64,000 bases of DNA from Periglandula ipomoeae IasaF13 (Eukaryota > Ascomycota > Sordariomycetes > Hypocreales > Clavicipitaceae): the NCBI GenBank assembly GCA_000222875.2, contig AFRD01000033.1, forward strand, positions 62,001-126,000. Reading direction: 5' to 3'. Shown one piece after another: positions 25,601 to 37,425 of this stretch; position 1 is the stretch's first letter, and each line of letters starts with the position of its first letter. Both the position numbers and the translations under genes were made by a program. The notes under the pieces were generated by a model. It searched no databases and had not been told where the DNA came from. It saw nothing but the letters and a program-made list of their open reading frames with translations.

Positions 25601-27290
25601 GTCAATGATGGCTTGGAGACGATGCTGCGGCAGATTAGAGTCCAACAAGACTGAGGCGCCTCCTGCTTTCATCACAGCTAGCATTGCGACGGGAGCCCAC
25701 TTAGATTTCTCAAAGTAGAGTGGAATAATCGTCCCAGGACCTACGCCAAAGCTGACTAGATGATATGCTAGGCTTAAAGATATAGCGTCAAACTCGCGGT
25801 AGGACAAGTCGCCATCCCAAGCATTTATTGCCAAGGCATCCGGGACCTTTTGAGCTGTCGCTGAGATCATGTCGTGTAGGCATGCGTTGACAGGCTCGGG
25901 GCAGTTGGCGTTCCATTGCCAGATTTCCCTCATGTCCTCGTCGCTGACAAGTTGCAATTCCGACAAGAATTTATTGGTGTTAGCAGGATTGCAGATCTGT
26001 CGAACAATGTGGTCTAGTTGGGTGGCAATCCTCTTGGCTTGTTCAACATCAAGAATGCTGGAATCGTATGCAATACGCAGCCTCAGCCCAGATCGTTCTA
26101 GGCTGCACTCGATGGTCAAGGCATGTATATCGTGCTCAGTCACGTTCGTGTCGTCTTCTCCATTCTCGTCTCTCTTATCGACAAACCAACTACTGTTCAG
26201 CTTCCCTTCTTTGTCGTCCTCTGCGGGATGTACGACGAGCAACATTTGGAACCCGCACGCTCGCTCCGCTTCAGTGCTGACCCGACGAATGCGTTGTAAG
26301 CCCGTTTGCTCAAATGCTGTCATCTCTACCGCTTGGGTCTGTACTTGACGCAACAAGTGCTCGACCGTCATCCAAGACCAATCCAAAGCGACTCGTACCG
26401 GGACCGTGACAATTGTAGGTCCAACAACTCTCTCTGCGTCCGGCACGTCCGCCTGCCGTCCGGATATAGTGACTCCAAAAATGGCCTCCGGCACATCAGT
26501 GTACTTGGTAACCAGAAGGCTGCTCGCTGCTCGCACCAGCATGGACGGTGTAATGTCAGATTCCGGCCAGTGCAAGTCTTTGATACGGTGCTTTATGAAA
26601 GAGTCAGATATTGGCTGGTACGTCCTTGATGGAAGCGACGGGAAAATTAGGGCCTCAGATCCCCGGAATTGCTCGTCCCAGTACGTCGTGGCAGATTTCT
26701 GGTCAATTTCAAGAACATGCTTGACAAATGTCTGCAATGGTGGCGAAGAGGGTAACGATCTATCACCATTCAGATGGTACGCTGCTTCTAGTTTCTCGAG
26801 CATCAGGGAAATCGACCACCCATCGTAGAGAGCATGGTGAATCGTCCAGATGAAGAAGCGGCCTCATTTCAGTTGGTCGTCGATCACAGCGAATCGGACC
26901 AAAGGCATATCCAGGCCGGTAGTGAGCTGCCTGTCTTCTAATTCGTAGGTTTCCAGGCTCATTGCTTTGCCTTTGCATGCCCAAGTCGTTGGCTCGTTGA
27001 CAAAGGCTTGGACTAGGCCTTGCTCGTTGAGATCAATTATCCGTGTTCGCAAAATAGGGGTTTCGGAAACAACAGCTTCCCATGCTCGACAGAATCGCTC
27101 TGGATCTACATCAGGCAATAGTTGGTAGATGAATCGTGCAACGTAATCGCCAGGCCGTTTAGCAGTCAACGCTAGCAAGCCCTCCTGCAGTGGTGTACAA
27201 GGGAAAGCATCCTCGATCTTCTTGGGGTCAACATTGCACTTGGTTGCTATTTTCTCCTGCAGATTTTCCGCACTCTCTTCCGAATGAAGC
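22640..27290 (-). other. NRPS module 3: C2-A3-T3-E3
   Basis: The least damaged module: a single frame of 1585 codons runs from C2 into C3. C2 has HHALYDG near 26820; one TGA at 26864 sits just upstream, before RFFIWTIHH. A3 carries FTSGSTGTPKG and FDTAWNNF. The carrier motif is NGGDSISAM (about 24150), the form seen only in front of E domains in this gene. E3 has the epimerization motif HHLVVDLVSWRIIL near 23565-23600, so residue 3 would be delivered as D. Confidence 0.87.
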
Positions 27291-27369
27291 AAGGAAAATG
27301 GCTCATGTTGGTGGCTGATCTTCTCGTTTGTCGCTCCAGTTGGCTCCCCAGCGACGAGAGCCAAGTCGC

Positions 27370-30300
27370 TGAGCAGCGGGTGCTGGAACACTTGGGCAAC
27401 CGAGAAACTGAGATTATGCCCACGAGCTGCGGCAACAAGCCTCATAGCAGCAATAGAATCACCTCCAATTCTCAGGAAGCTGTCGTCTGCATTAATGCTG
27501 TCGGCTGCTACGCCAAGAACCGCGGCCCATAGGCCTTGGAGTCGTTTTTCGGCTGCAGTAGCGGGCTTTCGTCCTTCGGAAGAGGCAGAAGATAGACCGA
27601 GTTTCTTGAGGCTTTCAAAGCCCATTTCTTGGCCCATTGCACGAAGCTTGCGTCTATCAATCTTGCCAGTGGGGGTTATAGGGATTTCATGAAGCGGAAT
27701 ATAGGCTGATGGAATCATGTACGCCGGCACTTGTGCAAGAAGTCTTTCGTTAAGGCCAGCCGTGACGCTCTCGAGCTCAATCTTCATGCTAGCCTCATCG
27801 ACGGTCTTGACCGCTGATAAGACCTGAACGAAGGCTACCAGAATCGGGTTGTTACTGCCCACTGGCGTCACAACCTCCGCAATGACATTTGTTTCTTGAC
27901 TATGCGTCATATTGGATTGAATGTGGTGTTCAATGTCGCCCAATTCAACACGCTGGCCATTGATCTTGACCTGTGAGTCCTTCCTTCCAAGAAAAATCAA
28001 GGTCCCGTAATTGTCATATTTTGCGAGATCACCAGTCTTGTACAAACGACCGTGGCGGCCGGCGTGGAACTCCGTTCCATCCAAAAGCCATGCCGGGTCT
28101 TTGAAGAAGACAGCCGCCGTCTTTTCCTCATCGCCATGATACCCAGCGGCCACGAGAGGACCTTCCAGGACAAGCTCGCCGACACATCCTAAAGGTACGA
28201 GCTTGTTCTCGTTAAGTGGTTGTACCAGCCATGTGCGAAGTCCTCGGCCGTCGCCAATGCCTATGCGTTTGCCCGCCTTTTCATCGATGGCCACTCGTTG
28301 TGCGGTGCTAAATGTTGTGCATTCTGTAGGACCGTACAAGTTTGTCACGAGCGTGCTCGGATTCAGGCCGGCCACATCATCGGCGGACAGAGGCTCCCCG
28401 ATGAACAGAATGTGTTTGAGGTTCCTGAGATGCTCTCGGTCAAGGCCCCGAATGGTGGATGGCGTGAAAATGGCTGTGTTAGCGGCAAGCCTAGTGATAG
28501 CACCGAGCGGGTCATTTCGGCGATCGTCGTTGCTGGGGATGCATATGCACGCTCCTGCAGAAAGGCCATGGAGAAGGTTGCACCAGACAACATCGAACAT
28601 GTACGATGAAAAATCGTAGATTCGTGACTTGTTGTTAAACCCAAGCGTTTCACGCTGGTGTCGGATGGCGCTGGTGAGGTTTGCATGGGTCACGACGACG
28701 CCCTTGGGTGCGCCAGTGCTGCCAGATGTGAACGCGACGTAGAGCCTGTGGGATTGGTCCACTGGCGGCAGTAAACCTGGGGCTGGCGACAGGCTGGCCA
28801 GCTGCTGCAAGTGCTGGTCACATGCACCGTCACCGACCACGACGACCACTGCCGAGTGCCGTGACGCCAGCCGGCGAGCAAGGTCCTGGTTCGCTTATCG
28901 ATGTTAGCACAACAACTGGACTTACCTGATCCACGATGCTGCGAAGTCGATCCTCTGGCTGAGCGTAATCCACCGCAACAGACGCTCCTCCAGCCTTCAT
29001 CACGGCCATCATAGCCACCGGCATCCACCTCGACTTCTCGATGCAGAGCGGGACAACGGCGTCCAGTCCGACTCCCAGGTTAACGAGATCGTAGGCGAGA
29101 CGAAGTAGACACCTCATCCAGCTCGCCGTATGTCCAGTTCCCATCCCACGCACACACAGCCTGTGCTTCTGGTTGTTGTTTCGTCGTCGCTGCAATCAGG
29201 TCGTGTGCAGCACCATCGGCGGTTTCAGGCACCGTAGCATTCCATTGCCACATCTGGTCAATGTCTTCGCTGCTGACGAGTGCAACATCTCGCAGCCTTG
29301 TCTGGGAAGATTCGGGGTCGCATATCTGACGAATGATATGCTCGAGCTGTCTCATCATGATGCTCACTTGTTGGTCGTCGAGCACTGCAGAATCATATCT
29401 GGTAGATACGATCACGCCTTGGTCATGTAGATGGCATTCCATGGATAGCGGGTAAGTACGGAATTCGTCCATTTGGCCCTCCACCTCGGACCACTGTTCG
29501 CCATCGTCATGGGACACAAAAAGACTATCATGCCTGGCCTTCTCCTCTTTGTCCACAGCTGGCTGAATGACGAGCAGCGTTCGAAAGTCACAGGCCCTCT
29601 CGGCGTCAGAGCTGACTCGTCGGGTTCGTTGCAGCCCAGTTTGCTCAAACGCCGTCATGTCAACGACTTGCGCCTGGATCTGAAGGAGCTGCTCGACAGT
29701 CTTTTGCTTATCCAGAGCAATTCTCATAGGGATCGTTGCAATGGTCGGACCTGTCATTCAATCTATGCCTGGCACATTTGCCTGTCTCCCGCTCACCGTG
29801 ACACCAAACACGGTATCACTTGTATCCGTGTAGCAAGATGTCAGGATGGACCAGGCGGCTCGCAGTGTAGTCGATGCAGTCACTCCCATCATTTTTGGCC
29901 ACTGCAATTCCGAGATGCTTCGAGTGCTCAGTCTATCGGATCTCGGCTGGTGACGATGAGACGGCAGGGCCGGGAAAATATGCGCCTCCAGGTCCTCAAA
30001 TTGGGCGGACCAATACTTGGACACTGTCTCGTCCTCTTGTGTGTCCAGAATGTGCTTGACGAAGCCCTGGAATTCTGGCGAGCGTTCTAAAGTTCCGTCA
30101 CCAAAATAGGCTTTAGCAACTCGCTCCAAAAGGAGCTGCTTCGACCACCCATCATAAAGTGCATGATGAATCGTCCAGACAAAAAGACATCTGGTTTTCC
30201 CATTGAACGACTCCTCGAAGAGTGCAAACCGAGCCAAGGGCGAGCCCAGGCCTGTCGTAAGCTTTTCGTCGACGTGTCCATACTCAAGGCTCTCAAACCC

Positions 30301-30620
30301 CTCGTGAGGTGCCCACGTCGTTGGTCTATTGACAACTACTTGAACCAGACCCTGTTATTTGATGTCGACAATGCGCGTGCGTAGAATGGGTGTTGTCGCC
30401 ACAACTTGCTCCCATGCCTGTCGAAAGCGATTCATGTCGATGCTAGGTTGGAGCTGGAAAATGTGTCTAGACACATAGTCGCCTTTGTTCTTAGCAGTTA
30501 AGGCAATCAAGCCCTCTTGAAGAGGTGTGCAGGGAAACGCATCTTCTATTTCAGCCACGTCGACTCCACAGGCATCGGCAGCTTGACTTTGTACCGATAC
30601 CACATCAAGGTCGTCCTTGA
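27370..30620 (-). other. NRPS module 2: C1-A2-T2
   Basis: The condensation domain starts near FPCTPLQEGL and carries the active motif HHALYDG at about 30145-30172. It is interrupted by TAA at 30355 (after RIVDIK, before QGLVQ) and TGA at 29758 (before MTGPTIATIP). A2 has the A3 core FTSGSTGAPKG and A4 core FDVVWCNL; its pocket differs from all other modules here. Frame changes lie near 29103 (one extra base in the DEVST/RLAYD region) and 28890. The carrier motif IGGDSIAAM at about 27448-27475 is complete. Confidence 0.85.
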
Positions 30621-30699
30621 GCAAAGAAAACTTTTCGATAATGCTTACAGTTTCCTGACTTTCGCTCAAAACACTTGCCATGTCACGCAGAACCGAATG

Positions 30700-32627
30700 A
30701 TTGAAGATAGCCGCCACAGTAAGAGAAAGATGCTGCTCTCGCGCGGCACCGACCAGCTTCATGGCGGAGATGGAGTCTCCTCCGAGGCGCAAGAAGCTGT
30801 CGTTGACTCCAATGGTATCAACAAGCAGTTCAAGAACGGTAGCCCACAGTACGCGTAAACTCAACTCCAGGGCTGTCGCTGACTGTTCCTTATCCGGCCG
30901 TGGCGCGCTGCGGGTCAGGAGCTCTTGTTTCAAAGCCATCTGACCCATCTCTCTAAGTTTTTGCCTATGAGTTTTCCGCTGGCCGTCTTTGGAAATACAT
31001 TTAGCGGGATGTAAGAAGAAGGTATCATGTATGGCGGCACATTGGTGGCCAATCGATCGTTGAGTCCGTCGGTGAGCCTTTTCAGCTCCGAACCTAGCCC
31101 TTCCTTGCTTTGACTGGCAGCTTCAGTCAATATCTGTAAGAAGGCTATGAGCTGAGGCTTGTCGCTGTCCTGTGGAGTCACGAGCTCTGCGGCCACCTGT
31201 AGAGCGGTGTTGTCGGCGGCATGCGCTCGCACATGATGTTCGATATCGCCCAGTTCCACACGCTGCCCGTTGATTTTGACCTGCAAGTCCTTGCGGCCGA
31301 TGTAAATGAGTCATCCGTCATTCTCGTAGCGTACAAGGTCACCCGTCTTGTACACTCGGCCGGGTCGCCCTGGTCGTCCTGGCGGACCAGCGGTCAGCCA
31401 TCTCGGGTCCTCGACGAGCACTTTGGCGGTTTTCTCATCATCACCAAGGTATCCGGCTCCAATCAGAGGGCCTTCTATCAGGAGTTCGCCAACAGCCCCA
31501 ACGGGCAGTAACTTGTCATGGCAGGAAGGATCTACGATCCAAGTGCACGAGCCGAACCCGCGGCCGATGGGAACGTCATTGGAGTTTGAATCGACCGCTT
31601 CTTCAAACTCAGCTACGGTAACTCTAACGGTGCATTCAGCCGGGCCGTACAAGTTTATGACACGGGTGTGTTGGGCTCATTGCAAAGCTAGATGACTCGA
31701 CAAAGCCTCACCCGCGAAAATTACTTGCTTGAGGGTATCGCGGAGCTCGGACGGCCGCACCATGGTGCCGACTGACGGAGTAATATTTACACAGTTTGCG
31801 CTGAAAGCGCGAATAAAGCCAACAAGATTATTCAGAGCGTCTTGTTGAGACGGGATACAGAGGCAGCCACCAGCAGTAATAGTGTAGATAAAATTAGACC
31901 AGGTAATGTCAAAGGAGTATTTAGCAAAATCGTAAACGCGCGAAGAAGGGGAGTAGCCTAATATAGCTTGCTGGTGGTGAATAGTGCTGCAAAAGTTGGA
32001 ATGGGTGGTTATAATACCCTTGGGAACACCGGTACTGCCTGATGTGAAAACAACGTACAGCTTGTTCCACGGCTGAACTTCTGGAAGGTTACCGGTGCCA
32101 CAAGGGGCAGTGGTGAAACCGTCGACGACCACCACCGATTGCTTCGTGAGCTTGCCGGCGAGCTCAGTGGTCAGTGAGGAGGAGAGTATCAGAATCGGGT
32201 TAACCTGCTCAACAATGCTATGTAGCCGGTCGACTGGTAGGGTTGATTCCAAAGCAACTGATGCAGCGCCCGCCTTCATGACAGCAAGCATGGCAATTGG
32301 GGTCCATTTTGACTTTGGAAAGCATAAGGGAACAATGGTGTCGGTGCCGACGCCCATTCGAACAAGTCGATGTGCTAGACTGCTTGCAAGCTCGTCTAGT
32401 TGGCGATAGCTCCAATTGCCGTCCCAGGCACAAACGGCTTGAGCATCAGGCTGCATTTGCACCCTTTGGGTGATGAGTTCGTGGACGCATCCATCCACCT
32501 TGACTGGAACTGACTTGTTCCAGTTCCAGATGAGGTCGATATCATGTGAAGGCGCCGCCTTGTCATCATCCTCTTTCGGCTGGCTGGGATGTAGGCTCTG
32601 CACCTCTGACTCGGAAAGAACAGGCAT
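30700..32627 (-). other. NRPS module 1: A1-T1 (loading)
   Basis: Adenylation plus carrier domain with no preceding condensation domain. A3 core VVFTSGSTGVPKG and A4 core FDITWSNF (with the Asp that usually binds the substrate amino group) are intact. A TGA at 31677-31679 replaces the Trp found at this place in A4 and A8 (QWAE, QWSK), just before the A5 core NLYGPAECT. A second TGA at 31311 precedes YIGRKD. A one-base loss near 30968 breaks the frame after TASGKL. The carrier motif LGGDSISAM is complete. A1, A4 and A8 share A4-A5 features, so they may have activated similar substrates (inference). Confidence 0.85.
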
Positions 32628-34643
32628 ATTCTTCTATCTTAGTTGCTGTTGTTGTTCTCGTCGGTGAAATATCTCCTTCGGTCCGTGTAAAAGCTTATGG
32701 AGTCAAGCTCGGTTGGCAGTGAGATGTGTAATAGATCAATGCTTTGCTCAACGACAAATACTGCTTGGCGGCTTATGAGCAGGAAGGCAAAGAACATATG
32801 CTGCAAAATCTCTGTATAGAAACAGACGGGCGCTTTTGGGGCGCAGTATTTGACTTATCCTATGGCCGCTGCTTATGGTCCTTGGCTTTCCTAAATCGGC
32901 CATGCAGTATTGCACTTCGGCTACTCCTCAGTGCGAAATTGAACGTCATATTCATTACGAGATTATTGGAACGCGAACGAAGTGCAAATCCGACAAGACC
33001 AGCCTCTTCCGATTCATCCCAGGGATCGCTTTCATCGACCAATCTGGTTCTGTACTTCTTACACAATATTCCTCCACGCACCGTGTGTGGCTATCTGATC
33101 ACGATGGAGGGGGGGTGTGGTGTGCGTATTGCTTAGAGAAATGCATTGATTACAGTACTCTTCCAACATCGAAAATGGAAATGTCGTTATATCCCATGCC
33201 GAATTCGTATGCCTGCTTCTCCCTTTCCAATGGTGTCTGCAGCCACGCAGGTAGTAGGTCTCCATGACCATGCCTCCGTTGAGCTGTTGAGGGTTTCTAG
33301 ACGTCACGGTGACGCCCATGTATCCAACGCACAGCCCGGTGCATGCTCCGTCGCAGACCACCCCGCCGCCACAATCCCTACAGTACCATATTCCATTCTC
33401 AATTAAAATCTGGTCCGGCACTCGAGTCCATCAAGTCCGAGTCCATCCAGGCCCTGGCGGACGCCTAACGCCCTCCACCCCACCGCCCTCTGTTACCTTA
33501 GACGGCGGCCCGGCGGGTGGAGCCGCTGAAGAACGCCATTGTTCTTACATCAAATAGCTGACCAGACCAGGGCCAGATCAGTCCTGTTCAGATTGATCCA
33601 TTTAATGTCTGGTGCACAGAGTTGCCTGCCCTGCCACCTAGCACTTTCCATCCTTGCCTAATTCGACCTTTCAGCTCAGGAAGATGCGGTAGGGCTTCGC
33701 TCCACTGAGCCATCGTTTCCTCTTCAGGATGGATGCAGTCACATATCCGCTTCTGCACTTGGCATGTTTGAAGCGCAAATCTGATTCTTATTACGCGGCC
33801 CGGTTAAGCCTGCACGGTGTTTTTGTACTGTCTGGTTCTTGTCAGTCAAGTCATTATACGACAAGCGAACAAGTCGATTCAGAGAGTGGCGCGGCGGAGG
33901 AAAGAGCAAAGTTCAGAGACAGTGCCGGAAGACTTGCTGCGGCGTATCATAACGTGCCTTGAATCGTGAAAGGAAGGCAGGTATTTATGCATCTATCAAA
34001 AACACTCCCCCTTTCCCGTGTGCACACATAAGTACCAAGGTAAATAACGAGCCTCATTTCACTCCTTGAACCCGTGAGATCACGACAGGAGTTGATCAAT
34101 AACCCTACGTATACGTATACTCCGTACATAGACCACCTCAGATGAGCCCGCAAGACGCAATGCACCCCACTGAAGATGCGAGGGCGAGGACGGAAAGAAA
34201 ACGAGAAGGAAACATCTCCTCTTGGCGAAATGATGGCGCTGTGGCTAATTGCCCTCTTGCAACAATCGTAGTCTTCGACTGACATAAGTTCGCCGGCACG
34301 GTTCATTGATGAGCCGTCATCGAAATAACCTTACCGTTCTCAGGTACTCGCAGGAAACAGTGGCTTGCGTATTCTGCAACGAGTCGGGGTTCTGTGCTGG
34401 ATCTGCATGTATTTGGCTGTCCATTCATGACCAATCTGTCTCTTCGTTCATTGATGAACTCGTCCATTCGGATCATGCCATCAATTCCCTCTGGCCTGGT
34501 TGTTACACTGCTCCACAATTCTTGTGCATATCCAAGGGTGAACCCCTCGTCTTGAATACACTCTCATCACAGAATACTCTGTCCTTATTCTTGGATAGAA
34601 CTAGATTTTACCCAGGCTGAGCCACTGGAGAGATACGCTTAAC
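32628..34643. promoter_or_regulatory. Divergent intergenic region between NRPS and P450
   Basis: About 2.0 kb separating the divergent NRPS (-) and P450 (+) starts, so it should hold both promoters. It contains a C-rich repetitive stretch at 33420-33520, a G-rich run near 33107-33120 and a TACTCCGTACA motif at 34118-34128. A cysteine-rich minus-strand open frame (33059-33421) is listed separately. I see no bidirectional operator I can name. Confidence 0.45.
33059..33421 (-). other. Possible cysteine-rich small protein fragment
   Basis: A 120-codon frame without a signal peptide. Its N-terminal part is compositionally protein-like (WYCRDCGGGVVCDGACTG, LCVGYMGV). The second half (HHWKGRSR, NTHTTPPLH) looks non-coding. 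It could be the last exon of a small cysteine-rich protein or a chance frame. I do not recognise a family and found no supporting upstream exon. Confidence 0.25.
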
Positions 34644-36203
34644 ATGTCTTTCTCCTGGGTTCTCGTTTCATTGTCTGCTTTGTTGCTGGGCCTTGCCGCC
34701 GGTCGAGTCATTTACTCCTTGTTCTTGTCGCCATATAGAAACATCCCGGGGCCCAGACTTTGCAAAATCACGCGTTATTGGGCCGTCTACCATGATTTGT
34801 GGCTGCGACGAATCGACAAGATTTACGAATGGCACCGTCGGTACGGCGATGTAGTGCTCGTTGCTCCGGGAGAAGTCTCCTTCTCCAGCGCCGCACTGAC
34901 AAAAGAGATATACGGCTCTACAGGCCGTCACCCAAAGAGCAGATACTTTGATAACTTCGTCATGTATGGAGAACGACCGATATTCTGTACTCTCGGAGTC
35001 AAGGACCATCGCCAAATGCTCAAGCGGACGTTTGCATTCTATCAACCCACCTCCATCTACAAACCAGCAGGGTTGGAGCCCATTCGGACGAACGTCCGGA
35101 AGTTTGTTGACCAGTTGAAGAAGGATGTTCAGGTGCATCCGACTGTCGATGCCCTTCTTTACTGCAACTTCTATTCGTTTGACAACATAACACATCTTGT
35201 ATACGGGCCCGAATTGTGCGCTCGCACAATCGAGGATGCAGACTGCGAAGAGCGCAGGATCCTCGATGGTTGGAAGGAGGTTGAAGCCTGGAACAACTTT
35301 TCATACAATTTCCCACTTGTTTACAAGCTTATTCGTGCCGGTCTGTCCTACGCCAAAAATGACCCGGCCTTTCTTTCAGCCGAGGAGAGGTTGACCGATT
35401 GGAACTTGGAGAAGGTCTTGGCTGCAAGACAGAATCCAGACAAGATGGTCCCTGGATCTTTGGTGCACCAACTCAGCAACACGAAGACCCCAGGCGGTGA
35501 GCCGATTTCCGTGCCCTGGATTGCGGCGGAAATACTGGACAATCTACATGCTGCGCAGACGACCGTGGCCCTCTCCTCACATTTACACTGTGGAACCTGG
35601 CGTGCTATCCCCAATGGCAGGAGCGGGTTCGAGATGAGCTTCTTGCGCTGCCCGCAAAGGAAGACGGTCTGCCCAGCTTTGAAGACATCATGGCCGCACC
35701 AATCATGGACGCTTGCATTCGGGAAACAAGTCGACTCAATCCCTTGTCAAGTGGAAGGGCTGAGAGGGTTGTGCCTGCGACAAAGGCATATCAAGACGTT
35801 GTGCTCCCGATCGGGGTGAGTGACCTCAATCTCCCATCTTGTCGACGGGGAAGGATTCCTGGGCTAATGATGAGGTGAAACTCCAGACTGTTGTATCAAC
35901 CTCGACGCTGTCAATACACCAACGGCCAGACGTGTTCGTAGACATGCTTACCGGCCCGACCGCTGGCTGGAAGCTGACGATATAACGTTGCGTGCCATGG
36001 AGTCGTGCTACATGCCTTTTGGCTACGGCGCGCGTCTCTGTCTTGGCAAGGCATTCGCAGTGGCAGAGGTCAAACTTCTAATCGTAGGCATCGTGTTGGC
36101 GTTTGAACTGTGCCAGGACCCCGAGTCTGCCACGACGGAGTGGAGCATGGAGCAAGTTTGGGACGCAAAACGCCATGCCCCGTGGTCTCCGATGCGACAT
36201 TAG
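34644..36203 (+). pseudogene. Cytochrome P450 monooxygenase, two frame breaks
   Basis: Haem-thiolate oxygenase, probably anchored in the ER by the N-terminal helix (SWVLVSLSALLLGLAAG, residues 4-20) and followed by NIPGPRLCK. Exons 34644-35815 and 35887-36203, with intron 35816-35886 (GTGAGT..CAG). The I-helix (DNLHAAQTTVA), K-helix ExxR (RETSRLNP) and haem loop FGYGARLCLG with its Cys ligand are all present. The frame is lost near 35570, directly after the I-helix, and again near 35944 between DVFVD and YRPDRW; both look like one-base losses. It lies in the cluster, so it would have oxidised the peptide or a precursor (inference). The total length of about 500 residues is normal for the family. 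Confidence 0.88.
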
Positions 36204-37425
36204 CTTCAGAGAGCTAGCAGAGTGGGAAAGAACGCCATGCCGGAGGGCTGAGGAGATGCAATGTTGATTGGACGGAGGCTAACCGTGGAAGGCGGCTCGA
36301 TATTTGTGAGGGAAGACGAGGTTGTCTCGAGAGAAACTGGTGGTCCAACCTTATCCAAACCCCGCGATTGCTGGAGGCAGGCTAATGATAGTGCCGAGCC
36401 GCGCTGAGCACAGACAGCGCTTACCCTAGACAAGAAATGAGAATCTGGAAGGACTTAACTCATACTTATTTCCGCAACCACACAGGGCCAGATGAAGAAA
36501 AATCAAGTTACAGATAGAATGGAAAAAAGAAAAAAAAAAATTCATCCTATCTAAAGACAGCAATTTTACTCAATTTCTAGGGTTAAAGAAACGTAGACTG
36601 GCGTTTTCGGCTGGCGTAATCATGCTCTCCCGCGGAAACTCCACCTTGGCCATGTTTTTTTTTTTTTGTCTGGTACAAATCGCTCGATAAGTGATCTAAC
36701 TCCGAACATCCCGCATGCATTGATGTTGCGAGACAATTACAGAGTAAAGGCGAAAGGCGAAAAGCTCATGTAGTCAACTTAGGAACCGGCTCTTTCGTGA
36801 TTGTAGTGAAACCCACACTGAAGTGGTTTTCGCTCAACTCCAGTGCCGACACGTTCCGCAGTCGTACTGATGCTCTAACCAGATCAAGTCAGGATCCATT
36901 CATTCGTGGGCGCCAAGCTGGTGGAACCCTCGTGGTCTGGGTGATAGGACGCGGAAACTGGGGGTCTGCGCCATGCCCAAGGGGAAGCTAGCTTCAGATT
37001 CGAAAGAAAATAAAAAAACGGTGGCGTTGTTTGTTGGGATAGCCACGCCCCCTGTGTCTTTAACATTTCGGCGTATCTTTGAACTGTTACTGTTTTGCAC
37101 GTTGTGGATTGACGAGCAACGAGCTTCGGGTTCTACTCGACGTCAGCACTCTCAATATTCAGGGAGCCGAGATCAGTGCAGCTTTTTCTGACCATGTTTC
37201 GCTCATCCCATCTGAGCATGCTAGTTTGTGTGGCAAATTTCATGAAGCACAATCCAGAGCTTTTGACTCCAGATTCAGAATCGTCTTGCTCGTCTCCAAT
37301 GACTGCCAGAGTAAGGCTTGACCTCGCGACTGTCCCAGAGCTACACTACCAGCTCTTTTGTCCCCAACCGCCCAGCCTTTTTGAGTCTGGCGGAGGAGAG
37401 AGTACAACGCGTGACATCTTCACCA
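36204..37425. other. Intergenic between P450 and ABC transporter
   Basis: About 1.2 kb: the P450 3' flank and the ABC transporter promoter. It contains an A-rich run at about 36523-36540 and a T run at about 36655-36667. Short frames here carry no motif. Confidence 0.5.

Larger units (their letters stand above)
2027..32627 (-). pseudogene. Giant 8-adenylation-domain nonribosomal peptide synthetase, multiply disrupted
   Basis: One gene, read right to left, for a cytosolic NRPS that would condense up to eight amino acids; intact it would exceed 10,000 residues. Order: A1-T1, C1-A2-T2, C2-A3-T3-E3, C3-A4-T4, C4-A5-T5-E5, C5-A6-T6-E6, C6-A7-T7, C7-A8-T8, C8-T9. The start is the ATG at 32627, directly before an A-domain linker, so loading begins on A1 without a C domain. 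Three E domains predict D-residues at positions 3, 5 and 6; the terminal C-T suggests condensation-domain release, possibly macrocyclization (family knowledge). One real intron, 8738-8801. In-frame stops at 31677, 31311, 30355, 29758, 26864, 15831, 14688, 10815, 8307 and 2387. Frame changes near 30968, 29103, 28890, 22052, 18767, 16370, 15880, 11671, 11467, 8668, 7056, 5903 and 3425. Internal deletions near 13020 and 7408. Family motifs continue across each break in the expected order, so this is one decayed gene, not many. Product unknown. Confidence 0.9.

Noticed and set aside
2027..32627. Reading TGA as Trp (altered genetic code) because three TGA sit at expected Trp positions
   Set aside because: TGA also falls at non-Trp positions (29758, 26864), TAA and TAG stops occur too, and many frame changes remain. 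Trp is encoded by TGG throughout the window.
2027..32627. Several separate NRPS or single-domain genes instead of one
   Set aside because: Breaks fall inside domains and motifs, not between modules. Flanking frames continue the same domain with little or nothing missing, and no promoter-sized gaps exist.
2027..32627. Explaining the breaks as spliceosomal introns
   Set aside because: Only 8738-8801 has a donor, branch site and acceptor that restore a known motif. At the other sites one or two bases change the frame, or a single stop codon sits in otherwise continuous sequence.
2027..32627. Heavy RIP as the cause of NRPS decay
   Set aside because: The gene keeps balanced composition and long open stretches (up to 1585 codons). 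RIP would be expected to give dense transitions and AT enrichment. A light contribution cannot be excluded.
34668..35195. 175-codon minus-strand frame inside the P450
   Set aside because: It is a shadow of the P450 coding strand, which carries all family motifs.
36520..36670. A and T runs as a transposon poly-A tail or terminator
   Set aside because: No target-site duplication, element body or paired structure is visible; ordinary intergenic homopolymers.
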